Below, piece by piece: positions 16,868 through 25,250 of a stretch of DNA of 34,709 bases. The stretch's first letter is position 1, and each line of letters opens with the position of its first letter. The translations under genes and the position numbers were made by a program. Below the pieces are notes generated by a model that had not been told where the DNA came from, did not search any database, and worked only from the letters and a program-made list of their open reading frames with translations. The DNA is from Deltaproteobacteria bacterium (GTDB lineage: Bacteria > Desulfobacterota > Desulfobacteria > Desulfobacterales > Desulfobacteraceae), in the NCBI GenBank assembly GCA_013151635.1, contig JAADHV010000111.1, positions 1 through 34,709 on the forward strand, written 5' to 3'.

Positions 16868-17233
16868 TTGAACTTAGCCATAACAATCTGGGGCAACCGG
16901 GTTTCACCTGTATTTGACGCTGCGAGTACACTTCTTGTCGCACACATTGAAAACCGGATGATAATAGATAAAAGCTATACGGCCTTTAACCCTGAAAGGA
17001 CTTCCGATCTTATAAAACTGCTGAAAAAAAAGCAGGCCTCTGTTCTGATATGCGGTGCTATTTCCACAAAGCCTGCTGAGCTAATCGTTGAAAGCGATAT
17101 TAAACTCATCTCTTTTGTAACCGGGAATGCCATTAATTTTCTAGAAAACTTTGCCCGCAAACAGATTATTGAAAAAGCATTTATGATGCCCGGATGCAGC
17201 ACACAATACTGCTGGCGGCAAAAATCAAGATAA
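16868..17233 (+). CDS. NifX/NifB-type (dinitrogenase iron-molybdenum cofactor) family small protein
   Basis: A 121-residue single-domain protein of the FeMo-cofactor-binding family (NifX, NafY, NifB C-terminus and many small stand-alone relatives). The opening segment, AITIWGNRVSPVFDAASTLLV, is the clearest signature. The middle, SVLICGAISTKPAELI, matches the strand-loop region of the fold. The C-terminus has a CxxxxC pair in PGCSTQYCW that could bind metal or act in redox chemistry. Stand-alone members are common in anaerobes without nitrogenase and are not understood; no nif gene lies nearby. The start is TTG at 16868, preceded by TGGAGGG. It is transcribed from its own sigma-54 promoter, so it probably shares the regulator with the hdr-like genes. 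Confidence 0.82.
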   Translation: MNLAITIWGNRVSPVFDAASTLLVAHIENRMIIDKSYTAFNPERTSDLIKLLKKKQASVLICGAISTKPAELIVESDIKLISFVTGNAINFLENFARKQIIEKAFMMPGCSTQYCWRQKSR

Positions 17234-17453
17234 TATCATCTTCAAGAGGATAATTTTTTTTAGAGAATTAACTTGAAACTACACAAAAAATCAAACAATT
17301 TTTTCTTTACACCATAGCCGGTAATTGATATCAAGGCTATCCATGCTTTTTTAAAGTGCTGTATTGTCACAACAAGGTTAATCAGGATTGTTATTGACGC
17401 TGACAAACTGCTGTTACTTTTTTTAAAATTTTTTATTTCATCCTGGTAATGCA

Positions 17454-19373
17454 ATGATTCGAAAACCCACATATGAAGAGTTGGAGCTTAAGATAGAAAC
17501 CCTTAAAAAGGAAGCCAAAAAAGCCAGATCCAAAAATCAGGCCACCCGGACTGCAAGCAAAAATTATAAACGCTTTTTAAAATTTTTACCCTATCCTGTT
17601 ATTGTCAGGGATACAAAGGGGCTTGTCACTTATCTTAACCCGGCTTTTACCAGAACATTCGGCTGGACTTTAAGGGAATTGAAAGGCCGTGAAGGCAAGC
17701 AATATGTACCCGAGTCTCGAAAAGATGAAGTTACCGACAAAATCAAAACCATGGCCATCAAAAAAAATATTCTCCACCTGAACACCCGGAGACTTACAAA
17801 AGACGGCGATGTTTTGGATGTAATGCTCCGGGTCGGCGTGAACCGGGATCATAATAATAATCCTGAAGGAGTGATAATTGTCCTCAGGGATGTAACAATG
17901 GAAAAACGCATTAAACGAAACCGTGGCGCCATGAACCGGATCAGCCAGGCTTTGCCCAGGTATCCGGATTTAAGAAAACTGCTTTTCTATGTAAATACTG
18001 AAATTAAAGAACTGCTTGGAACCGAAAGTGCCAACACAATCCTGCTTGATGATGCCCAGAAGGAATTCTATTTTTTAAGCGCTGTCCATGATGACCCGTC
18101 CACCCGGGAACGTATTGAAAAAGCGAGATTCCCAGTTGATGAACTACTTTCCGGCCAGGTGATAAAGACCGGCAGGCCCCTGATTGCCAACAAGCTTTCC
18201 AATGACTGCAACCAGTATGAATCAAGGGACCGGAAAATAGGTTATAAGGTTAAAAATGTACTATTGGTGCCTCTAAAAAATAAGGACCGGACTATTGGAA
18301 TACTGGCCGCTGATAATAAAAAAACAGGAGATTTTGATAATACTGATCTTGAGACCTTGAATACCATTGCCACAACAGTCGCACTTTCAATTGAAAATGC
18401 ACGGGTTTCAAGGGAATTGAGAAAAGCTTATGAAGAGTTAAAAAGCCTTAACCGTGCAAAAGATAAAATGATCAGCCATTTGTCCCATGAGCTGAAAACT
18501 CCGGTGGCCATACTTCTTAGCTCTTTTAAAATCCTTTCAAAAAAATTGGTTGATCTCCCTGAAAAAACCTGGCGGCCAACTTTTGAAAGAATACAAAGAA
18601 ATTTGAACCGCATTATCGGGATTGAAGATGAAGTCTATGATATTGTTGAAAAAAAGGAATTCTTTCACCATAAAATTTTTTCCCTTATTCTGGAACAATG
18701 CCAGGATGGACTTGAAACCCTTATTGCCGAAGAAACAGGAGAAAAAGAGGTAATAGCCAAAGTAAGGCAAAAGATCGAAAATATTTTCAATACAAGGGAC
18801 CTTGCAGTCCAAGACATTTTTTTAAACCAGTTTGTTGAAAAAAGGATCAAAGCCCTTGAACCTGATATGGCCAATAGGGATGTCTCCATTATCACCCGGC
18901 TCAAATCTTCTTCCCCGATCCGGCTTCCGGCTGAGCCTTTAAGAAAGACAGTGGATGGACTCATTCGAAATGCCATTGAAAGCACACCGGATGGCGGGAA
19001 GATAGAAATTCTTGTTCACCAAAAAGGCAAGGGCATGCAATTTGTGGTAAAAGACCATGGAACAGGGCTTACCAGGGAAGCCCAAAAAAGAATTTTTGAA
19101 GGCTTTTTCACAACACAGGAAACAATGAATTACTCATCAAAAAGGCCTTTTGATTTTAATGCAGGGGGAAAAGGAGCTGACCTTTTGCGAATGAAAATAT
19201 TTTCAGAAAGATATGATTTCAAAATTTCCATGACATCGAACCGGTGCCGGCGCATCCCGAAAAACAAGGATGTATGCCCGGGTTCAATAAAAGAGTGCAA
19301 AAAAATAAAAGGGCCTGCATGCAACGGGATGACAATTGTTACCTGCTTTTTCCCTTTTCCTGATAATAATTGA
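17454..19373 (+). CDS. Cytosolic PAS-GAF sensor histidine kinase with C-terminal cysteine cluster
   Basis: A 639-residue kinase. An N-terminal coiled segment (TYEELELKIETLKKEAKKA, about 5-30) is followed by a PAS domain (about 45-155), a GAF domain (about 165-320), HisKA with H-box SHLSHELKTPVA (His345) and a HATPase_c domain with N-box RNAIESTPDGG and G1 box KDHGTGL. The usual G2 box is replaced by NAGGKGADLLRMKIFSERY. Near the end Cys598, Cys608, Cys615 and Cys623 (motif CPGSIKEC within) are grouped, possibly a metal or redox site. No membrane helix is predicted, so the signal is probably internal. The ATG at 17454 has only a weak upstream GG. It is followed after 62 bases by the haem-motif sensor, a plausible partner. 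Confidence 0.9.
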   Translation: MIRKPTYEELELKIETLKKEAKKARSKNQATRTASKNYKRFLKFLPYPVIVRDTKGLVTYLNPAFTRTFGWTLRELKGREGKQYVPESRKDEVTDKIKTMAIKKNILHLNTRRLTKDGDVLDVMLRVGVNRDHNNNPEGVIIVLRDVTMEKRIKRNRGAMNRISQALPRYPDLRKLLFYVNTEIKELLGTESANTILLDDAQKEFYFLSAVHDDPSTRERIEKARFPVDELLSGQVIKTGRPLIANKLSNDCNQYESRDRKIGYKVKNVLLVPLKNKDRTIGILAADNKKTGDFDNTDLETLNTIATTVALSIENARVSRELRKAYEELKSLNRAKDKMISHLSHELKTPVAILLSSFKILSKKLVDLPEKTWRPTFERIQRNLNRIIGIEDEVYDIVEKKEFFHHKIFSLILEQCQDGLETLIAEETGEKEVIAKVRQKIENIFNTRDLAVQDIFLNQFVEKRIKALEPDMANRDVSIITRLKSSSPIRLPAEPLRKTVDGLIRNAIESTPDGGKIEILVHQKGKGMQFVVKDHGTGLTREAQKRIFEGFFTTQETMNYSSKRPFDFNAGGKGADLLRMKIFSERYDFKISMTSNRCRRIPKNKDVCPGSIKECKKIKGPACNGMTIVTCFFPFPDNN

Positions 19374-19435
19374 AACTTTATAGAACCTTCTTGGTTTTTA
19401 TTGTTTTTCCCTTATAAAAAGACTAAATAAAAAAT

Positions 19436-20473
19436 ATGAATAAAAATAAACTAAAAAAGAAGTTCAATCCTAACCTGTTATGGTATTATGCTCTGGGCGC
19501 GATTGCAGTATGGACATTATTTATAATACTGTCATTGCTGTGGCACCGGAAAACAATACGGTCAAGCACACTGGAGGCTGCAAGGATTGAAGCAAGGGAT
19601 GTCTTACAAAACCACGTCATCTACCGAAGCTGGAATGCATCTCATGGTGGACTTTATGCCCCTGTTACCCCTAAAACCCGGCCCAATCCATACCTTGATA
19701 TACCAGAGCGTGATATTCAAACACCATCAGGTGTGAAGCTAACTAAAATCAACCCGGCATATATGACGCGCCAGGTAATTGAACTGGCTTTGAAGAAATT
19801 TGGCTATATAGGCCATATCACCAGCCTTAAGCCTATCCGGCCTGGGAACAAACCGGATGATTGGGAAGCTCATGCACTGAAAAGCTTTGAACGGGGTAAC
19901 AATGAAGTCAGTTCCCTTGCAATAATCAACAAAAAAAAATACATGCGGTTGATAAGACCCTTAATCACTGAAAAAAAGTGCCTGAAATGCCATGCAAAGC
20001 AGGGATATAAAGAGGGCGACATCAGGGGGGGCATCAGCGTTGCCGTCCCGGTTGCCCCGCATTTTGCCATTGAAAAGGCAAATTTAAAAACCTTCAGGTT
20101 GATGTATGCTTTACTCTGGTTTGCAGGACTTGCCGGCACTGTTTTTTTCATAGCAGTTTTAAACCGTCAGATTCAAAAACGTCTAATAGCTGAGGATGAA
20201 CTGCGCCGCCGTGAAAAAATGGAAGGCGTAATTGAACTGGCCGGGGCCATATGTCATGAATTGAACCAGCCATTACAGACAATCCTGGGAAATTCAGAAA
20301 TTATAATGATGGATAATATTGACAAACAAAGCATTTTAAAGAGGGTCCGGCTGATCAGGGAGCAGGTCGACCGAATGGGAAAACTGACCGGAAAACTGAT
20401 CAAGATAGCCAGCTATGAAACAAAGGACATGCCCCAGGGCAAGGTTATAGATATTGAAAAATCATCCCGGTGA
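19436..20473 (+). CDS. Membrane sensor with haem-binding Tll0287-like (DUF3365) domain and HisKA, no ATPase domain
   Basis: A 345-residue protein with two membrane helices (about 14-36 and 222-242) enclosing a periplasmic Tll0287-like/DUF3365 domain. That domain carries a c-type haem motif CLKCH (Cys182, Cys185, His186), implying covalent haem attached outside the membrane. After a linker, the HisKA helix has AICHELNQPLQTILGNSEI with phospho-acceptor His274. The protein ends at residue 345 with no N, G1 or G2 boxes, so it cannot bind ATP for autophosphorylation. No frameshift is visible: the gene stops at 20473 and the next gene is on the other strand. Phosphorylation in trans by the kinase encoded just upstream, or loss of kinase function, are the main options. 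Likely signals are redox state or a diatomic gas (inference). Confidence 0.85.
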   Translation: MNKNKLKKKFNPNLLWYYALGAIAVWTLFIILSLLWHRKTIRSSTLEAARIEARDVLQNHVIYRSWNASHGGLYAPVTPKTRPNPYLDIPERDIQTPSGVKLTKINPAYMTRQVIELALKKFGYIGHITSLKPIRPGNKPDDWEAHALKSFERGNNEVSSLAIINKKKYMRLIRPLITEKKCLKCHAKQGYKEGDIRGGISVAVPVAPHFAIEKANLKTFRLMYALLWFAGLAGTVFFIAVLNRQIQKRLIAEDELRRREKMEGVIELAGAICHELNQPLQTILGNSEIIMMDNIDKQSILKRVRLIREQVDRMGKLTGKLIKIASYETKDMPQGKVIDIEKSSR

Positions 20474-20508
20474 ACCAGCTGAATCCTTTCACTTTCAAGA
20501 ATGCAGGT

Positions 20509-20835
20509 TCACGGTGTATTAAAAAAAGATACCTGCCATAAGTAAAGCCTCAGATCAATGGTATCATTTTTGGAAAACCGAATGCCTTCTGATTCAAGAA
20601 GTGCCTTTTGAAGCTCATACCCCTGGGACGGTTTTAGGGATATTTTCCCTTTTGAGTTGATAACACGGTGCCAGGGAAGGTCATATTTTTCTGACATTGA
20701 ATGAAGAAGCCTTGAAATCTGCCGGGCGCCGTTTGGTTTTCCTGCAAGGACTGCTGCCCTGCCATAGGTCAGCACCTTTCCTTCCGGAATATTGCGAATA
20801 ATATTCATAGCTTTTCTGGTGAACCGTGTTAACAT
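20509..20835 (-). CDS. Alkyltransferase-like (ATL) DNA repair protein
   Basis: A 108-residue homologue of the C-terminal domain of O6-alkylguanine-DNA alkyltransferase. The active-site PCHR is replaced by PWHR (Trp55 in LPWHRVIN), the defining change of ATL proteins. These bind alkylated guanines and flip them out without removing the alkyl group, and recruit nucleotide excision repair. Other family marks are IPEGKVLTYGRAAVLAGKPNG with the DNA-binding Arg in the helix-turn-helix, and GARQISRLLHSM. I start it at the ATG at 20835 because AAGGTGG sits just upstream; a GTG at 20844 would add three residues. It is convergent with the haem sensor and divergent from the EamA gene. Confidence 0.88.
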   Translation of the reverse strand: MLTRFTRKAMNIIRNIPEGKVLTYGRAAVLAGKPNGARQISRLLHSMSEKYDLPWHRVINSKGKISLKPSQGYELQKALLESEGIRFSKNDTIDLRLYLWQVSFFNTP

Positions 20836-20938
20836 GCACGCCACCTTGCCATATTTATCATTTTTTTACAATTTCTAAAGGCTGCCTGTTACCTGATTTT
20901 AAATTGATTTAATTTCTTTAATCCATTATGGAGGGTGT

Positions 20939-21814
20939 GTGATTATTAAACTCAAAAATATGCTTCCGGTCCTGTCGATCCTCGGGGCGGTTTTTTTATG
21001 GGGCAGTTCCTTTTCCGCCATGCGGATCATCCTTCGGGATTTGAACCCTTTTGCCGTTATGTTCTGTCGACTTTTTATCGCCTTTGTATGCATTATCCCG
21101 ATATCAGGAAAACTGTTTCCAAAATCCTATAAAAAAGGCGATTGGAAAATCCTTTTGCCCATGGTTCTATTCCAGCCCTGCCTCTATTTTTTATTTGAAT
21201 CCAATGCCTTAACATTCACCACTTCATCCCAGGCCGGCATTATCGCTGCCTGCCTGCCCCTGATGGTTGCTGTTGCCGCCTGGTTTTTCCTTTCGGAAAC
21301 CATATCCGTAAAAACAATCACCGGGCTTATTTTATCGATTTCCGGGGTCGTGGTTCTGACAATCTTTCAAGACAGCCATGCAAATGCACCCCACCCTGTT
21401 GTCGGGAACCTTTTAGAACTTGGTGCAATGGCAAGCGCCTGTACAAATATGATCCTGATAAAAAAGCTCAGCTTTCGGTACAGCACATGGTCTTTGACAG
21501 CCATGCAGATATTTGCAGGGCTGGTATTTTTTCTTCCCGGACTAAAGTATGTGATTGTTGCGAATCCATCCATATGGACCATGAAACTTGTCTTGCTGCT
21601 GGTTTATCTCGGCACTTTTGTTTCCTTTGTTGCCTTTGGACTTTATAATTGGGGAATCAGTAAGGTTTCTGCTTCCCGTGCCTCTGTATTTATCAATCTT
21701 GTTCCCATTACAGCAATCCTTTTAGGCTGGATGGTTCTAGGAGAGACATTAAACCCCATCCAGATTGCTGCGACTATTATTGTCATTTCAGGAGTATTCC
21801 TCAGCAATCAATAA
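20939..21814 (+). CDS. EamA-family (drug/metabolite superfamily) transporter
   Basis: A 291-residue inner-membrane protein with ten hydrophobic helices in two EamA repeats. The first repeat begins LGAVFLWGSSFSAMRIILRD and the second SACTNMILIKKLSFRYSTW; the end of the second, VFINLVPITAILLGWMVLGE, is the usual family signature. Members export amino acids, metabolites or drugs; the substrate cannot be read from sequence. The start is GTG at 20939, supported by TGGAGGG immediately upstream; the overlapping GTG at 20937 is followed directly by a stop. It is separated by 187 bases from asd and appears to be a single gene. Confidence 0.9.
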   Translation: MIIKLKNMLPVLSILGAVFLWGSSFSAMRIILRDLNPFAVMFCRLFIAFVCIIPISGKLFPKSYKKGDWKILLPMVLFQPCLYFLFESNALTFTTSSQAGIIAACLPLMVAVAAWFFLSETISVKTITGLILSISGVVVLTIFQDSHANAPHPVVGNLLELGAMASACTNMILIKKLSFRYSTWSLTAMQIFAGLVFFLPGLKYVIVANPSIWTMKLVLLLVYLGTFVSFVAFGLYNWGISKVSASRASVFINLVPITAILLGWMVLGETLNPIQIAATIIVISGVFLSNQ

Positions 21815-22001
21815 TAGAAGACAGTTTAAATCTTATTTCTCAATACATTAATGGTTATAAAAAACATAGGATTTGTGAAAATATTCAGAAACACTGGTAT
21901 CTTTTAAAAAAAAAGGGTATGAATCATGTCTTAACCTTAAAAAATTTTTAAAAATTCATCAATCTTTTCTGGCTATTTCAGGATTGAGAAAGGAGAGAAC
22001 A

Positions 22002-23108
22002 ATGAAAAAAGTTGGAATTGTTGGATGGCGTGGAATGGTAGGCTCGGTACTCATGGAAAGAATGATAAAGGAAAATGATTTCAAAAAATTCAGCCCTTTT
22101 TTTTTCACAACTTCCCAGGTCGGCCAAAAAAGCCCTGATGTCGGTGTTGAAACGCCCTTGCTTGTTGATGCATATGATATAGACTATCTTTCAGGCATGG
22201 ATATTGTCATCTCCTGCCAGGGCGGGTCATACACGGAATCAGTACGCCCGGAACTTGCAGGAAAAAACTGGGAAGGATACTGGATTGATGCTGCATCAAC
22301 CTTGAGGATGGATGAAAAAAGCATTATCGTGCTTGATCCTGTAAACAGAAAAGTCATTGATAATGCCTTATCCGACGGCATTAAAAACTATATTGGAGGT
22401 AATTGTACTGTATCTCTCATGCTCATGGGGCTTGGCGGCCTGTTTGAAAATAATCTGATAGAATGGCTTACATCCATGACATACCAGGCAGCATCCGGTG
22501 CAGGAGCAAAAAATATGGAAGAGCTTGTAACCCAGATGCAGACCATTGGCAAACTGGCATCCCCGGTGCTCGAAAATCCGGCATCCGCTATCCTTGAACT
22601 AGACAAAAATGTCATAAACACCATGAGATCCACAGAACTTCCTGTGCAGAACTGGGACGTTCCCCTGGCAGCAAGCCTGATCCCATGGATTGACAGTGCT
22701 TGGGACAATGGCCAGACAAAAGAAGAATGGAAAGGGTTTGTTGAAACAAATAAAATCATAGGGCGGTCAGACAACCCGATTCCCATTGACGGCCAATGTG
22801 TCAGGGTTGGCTCCATGAGGTGCCACAGCCAGGCGTTTACCATCAAATTGAAAAAAGATGTCCCGTTAAATGAAATTGAAGCCATGCTGGCCGATAACAA
22901 TGACTGGGTAAAAATTATTCCAAATATGAAAGAAGACACCATAAAAGACCTGACCCCTGCCGCAGTTACCGGCACTTTGAATGTTCCTGTGGGACGTATA
23001 AGAAAAATGAACATCGGAGACGATTATCTCACTGCCTTTTCAGTTGGGGATCAACTTCTATGGGGGGCTGCAGAACCACTTCGCAGAATTTTGAATATCA
23101 TTGTGTAA
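22002..23108 (+). CDS. asd: Aspartate-semialdehyde dehydrogenase
   Basis: Reduces aspartyl phosphate to aspartate semialdehyde with NADPH, the branch point for lysine, diaminopimelate, threonine and methionine. At 368 residues it is of the enterobacterial Asd type (367 in E. coli). The N-terminal NADP loop is [18 protein letters not shown], the catalytic cysteine is Cys135 in [15 protein letters not shown], and [17 protein letters not shown] contains the substrate-binding Arg/His region. I choose the ATG at 22002 because AAGGAGA stands just before it; the TTG at 21984 would place that Shine-Dalgarno inside the gene. A strong hairpin at 23175-23210 ends the transcript. Confidence 0.96.
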   Translation: MKKVGIVGWRGMVGSVLMERMIKENDFKKFSPFFFTTSQVGQKSPDVGVETPLLVDAYDIDYLSGMDIVISCQGGSYTESVRPELAGKNWEGYWIDAASTLRMDEKSIIVLDPVNRKVIDNALSDGIKNYIGGNCTVSLMLMGLGGLFENNLIEWLTSMTYQAASGAGAKNMEELVTQMQTIGKLASPVLENPASAILELDKNVINTMRSTELPVQNWDVPLAASLIPWIDSAWDNGQTKEEWKGFVETNKIIGRSDNPIPIDGQCVRVGSMRCHSQAFTIKLKKDVPLNEIEAMLADNNDWVKIIPNMKEDTIKDLTPAAVTGTLNVPVGRIRKMNIGDDYLTAFSVGDQLLWGAAEPLRRILNIIV

Positions 23109-23174
23109 GAAATCATTGTTTCAAACATCAGAAAGGCGGATGACATAAGTTCCATCCCCTGAAAGAAATGAAAA

Positions 23175-23210
23175 AAACCTGCCACTCCTAATGGTTGGAG
23201 CGGCAGGTTT
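23175..23210. terminator. Bidirectional intrinsic terminator between asd and amtB
   Basis: AAACCTGCC (23175-23183) pairs with GGCAGGTTT (23202-23210), extended inside by CTCC/GGAG. On the minus strand the stem is followed by a run of seven T (complement of 23171-23177), so it should terminate amtB strongly. On the plus strand only TTTT follows, still adequate for asd. Confidence 0.85.
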
Positions 23211-23236
23211 TCGGGGCTTAAACTTTTTCTTGCGGA

Positions 23237-24640
23237 TCAGGTCTGTTTAATCAGTTTTCCAGAAGCTAAAGACGAGGCATGTTCAGGGCTGTGAGGCCCG
23301 TCTGAAATCCCGTAAGTTCCATGGTTAATGGTTGTAAAATCAGGATATGCCTGTCCACCATGCTCTGTAGAATCAAGGCCTTCCAACTCATCTTCTTTGG
23401 AAACTCTCAATCCAATAGTAACATCCATCAATTTAAACAGGAGATAGGCCAGGGAAAATGTCCATAAAAAACAAGCCGCTATCCCTGTCAACTGGACAGT
23501 CAATATCTTAAGTGTTACGCCTCCCATATTAAAGATACCGGCGGCAAGAGTCCCCCATGCCCCACAGACACCATGTACTGAAATAGCACCTACTGGATCA
23601 TCAATTTTTATTTTATCAAAAAACAGGACAGAGAAAACTACAATTACGCCTGCTATGCCACCAATGATAATTGAACTTGCGGGCGTAACATTGGCACACC
23701 CTGCTGTAATTCCAACAAGCCCTGCCAACGCTCCATTCAGGGTCATCCCGACTTCGGGTTTTCCAAACTTAACCCAGGAAACCATCATAGCCATAATCGA
23801 ACCGGCCGCAGCGGCAAGGTTTGTGTTGACAAAAATCATGGCAATGTCCTTAGATGCAGCAGTAGTGGAGCCCGGGTTAAACCCGAACCAGCCTACCCAG
23901 AGGATAAACACCCCAAGGGCTGCCAACGGAATATTATGCCCGAGTATTGGATTGACTTTGCCTTCTTTTGTATACTTTCCAAGACGGGGACCTAACACAA
24001 TAGCCCCTGCAAGCGCTGCCCATCCTCCAACTGAATGAACAACGGTTGAGCCTGCAAAATCGATAAACCCTAAATTTTCAAGCCACCCGCCTCCATGAAA
24101 CAGGCTTCCCCATGCCCAGCTGCCGAAAACCGGATAGATCAAGGCTGAAATGACTACAGAATACAAAAGGTATCCTATAAATTTAGTCCTTTCCGCCATG
24201 GCACCGGATACAATAGTGGCGGCTGTGGCGGCAAACACCACCTGGAACATCCAGAATGCCAGTACCCACGGGTCTCCGCCAATTTTAAAATCACTTAAGA
24301 AAAATCCGGTGGTTCCAAAAAAACCGGATTTGGAAACACCAAACATAAGACCGAATCCAACTGCCCAATATACAATAGAACCCATTGCAAAATCCATCAG
24401 GTTCTTCATCATTATATTGATAGCGTTTTTAGCCCTTGTAAAACCTGTCTCGACCATTGCAAAACCTGCCTGCATAAAAAACACAAATACCGCGGCAACC
24501 AGAGTCCATACATAATCTGCGTGGGACTGTACCAAATCAATGGCAGCCCTGTTAGACGCTATCGTGGGTGGTTTGTCGCCGGCAAAGGCAATTGCTATTG
24601 AGCATATCAAATAAATTATTATTATACCGATTTTTTTCAT
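23237..24640 (-). CDS. amtB: Ammonium transporter AmtB
   Basis: A 467-residue trimeric ammonium channel of the Amt family with an N-terminal signal-like helix (1-20, MKKIGIIIIYLICSIAIAFA) and eleven core helices. Family signatures: FFMQAGFAMVETGFTRAKNA, the first pore histidine in GSTVVHSVGGWAALAGAIVLG, and the second in VGAISVHGVCGAWGTLAAGI. The C-terminal tail (SKEDELEGLDSTEHGGQAY) is the cytosolic region that PII proteins contact. It lies 20 bases downstream of glnK in the usual operon, under a sigma-54 promoter, so it is expressed under nitrogen limitation and gated by GlnK. It is terminated by the hairpin at 23175-23210. Confidence 0.97.
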   Translation of the reverse strand: MKKIGIIIIYLICSIAIAFAGDKPPTIASNRAAIDLVQSHADYVWTLVAAVFVFFMQAGFAMVETGFTRAKNAINIMMKNLMDFAMGSIVYWAVGFGLMFGVSKSGFFGTTGFFLSDFKIGGDPWVLAFWMFQVVFAATAATIVSGAMAERTKFIGYLLYSVVISALIYPVFGSWAWGSLFHGGGWLENLGFIDFAGSTVVHSVGGWAALAGAIVLGPRLGKYTKEGKVNPILGHNIPLAALGVFILWVGWFGFNPGSTTAASKDIAMIFVNTNLAAAAGSIMAMMVSWVKFGKPEVGMTLNGALAGLVGITAGCANVTPASSIIIGGIAGVIVVFSVLFFDKIKIDDPVGAISVHGVCGAWGTLAAGIFNMGGVTLKILTVQLTGIAACFLWTFSLAYLLFKLMDVTIGLRVSKEDELEGLDSTEHGGQAYPDFTTINHGTYGISDGPHSPEHASSLASGKLIKQT

Positions 24641-24660
24641 TTTTTACATCTCCTGTTCAA

Positions 24661-24999
<339 letters not shown>

Positions 25000-25047
25000 T
25001 TAAATCTCCTTTTTTTAAAATTAAAAATACATTTGCCTTACCTTAAG

Positions 25048-25063
25048 AGCAAAAGAGGTGCCA
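25048..25063 (-). promoter_or_regulatory. Sigma-54 promoter of glnK-amtB
   Basis: On the minus strand, TGGCAC-CTCTT-TTGCT matches the -24/-12 consensus except at the weakly conserved purine after TGGCAC. Predicted start is near 25037, about 37 bases before glnK. NtrC-type activation under nitrogen limitation is the established mechanism for this operon in proteobacteria. Confidence 0.85.
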
Positions 25064-25144
25064 TTGTTAAAAAAAAATTTATATTTATATTTAACTATTT
25101 GAAATAAAAGGAAATTTAATGTATGAAGCAATTTTGATTAAAAT

Positions 25145-25196
25145 ACGATTAATAACATTTTTGTAAATTCATAGATTCAAAAATGTTATTAATCGT
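25145..25196. repeat. Perfect 19-base inverted repeat between glnK and the geranylgeranyl-reductase-family gene
   Basis: ACGATTAATAACATTTTTG (25145-25163) and CAAAAATGTTATTAATCGT (25178-25196) are exact reverse complements separated by 14 bases. It lies 54 bases after the 3' end of the minus-strand gene ending at 25251 and about 82 bases upstream of the glnK promoter. It could be a long AT-rich terminator stem for the flagellin transcript, though only a weak ATTTTAAT tract follows. It could also be a protein-binding palindrome or a miniature element end. Confidence 0.7.
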
Positions 25197-25250
25197 TTGA
25201 AGACAAAAAAACATTCATATTTGGATATTACAATTTTGCTGGTTTATTTT

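Noticed and set aside
17314-17340. ATAGCC/GGCTAT arms around TTGATATCAA upstream of the PAS-GAF kinase
   Set aside because: Short arms, no T-run and no clear promoter beside it; could be chance in an AT-rich gap.
22388-23014. 208-codon minus-strand ORF inside asd
   Set aside because: Antisense to a confident Asd gene; low-information Ser/Phe-rich translation typical of shadows.
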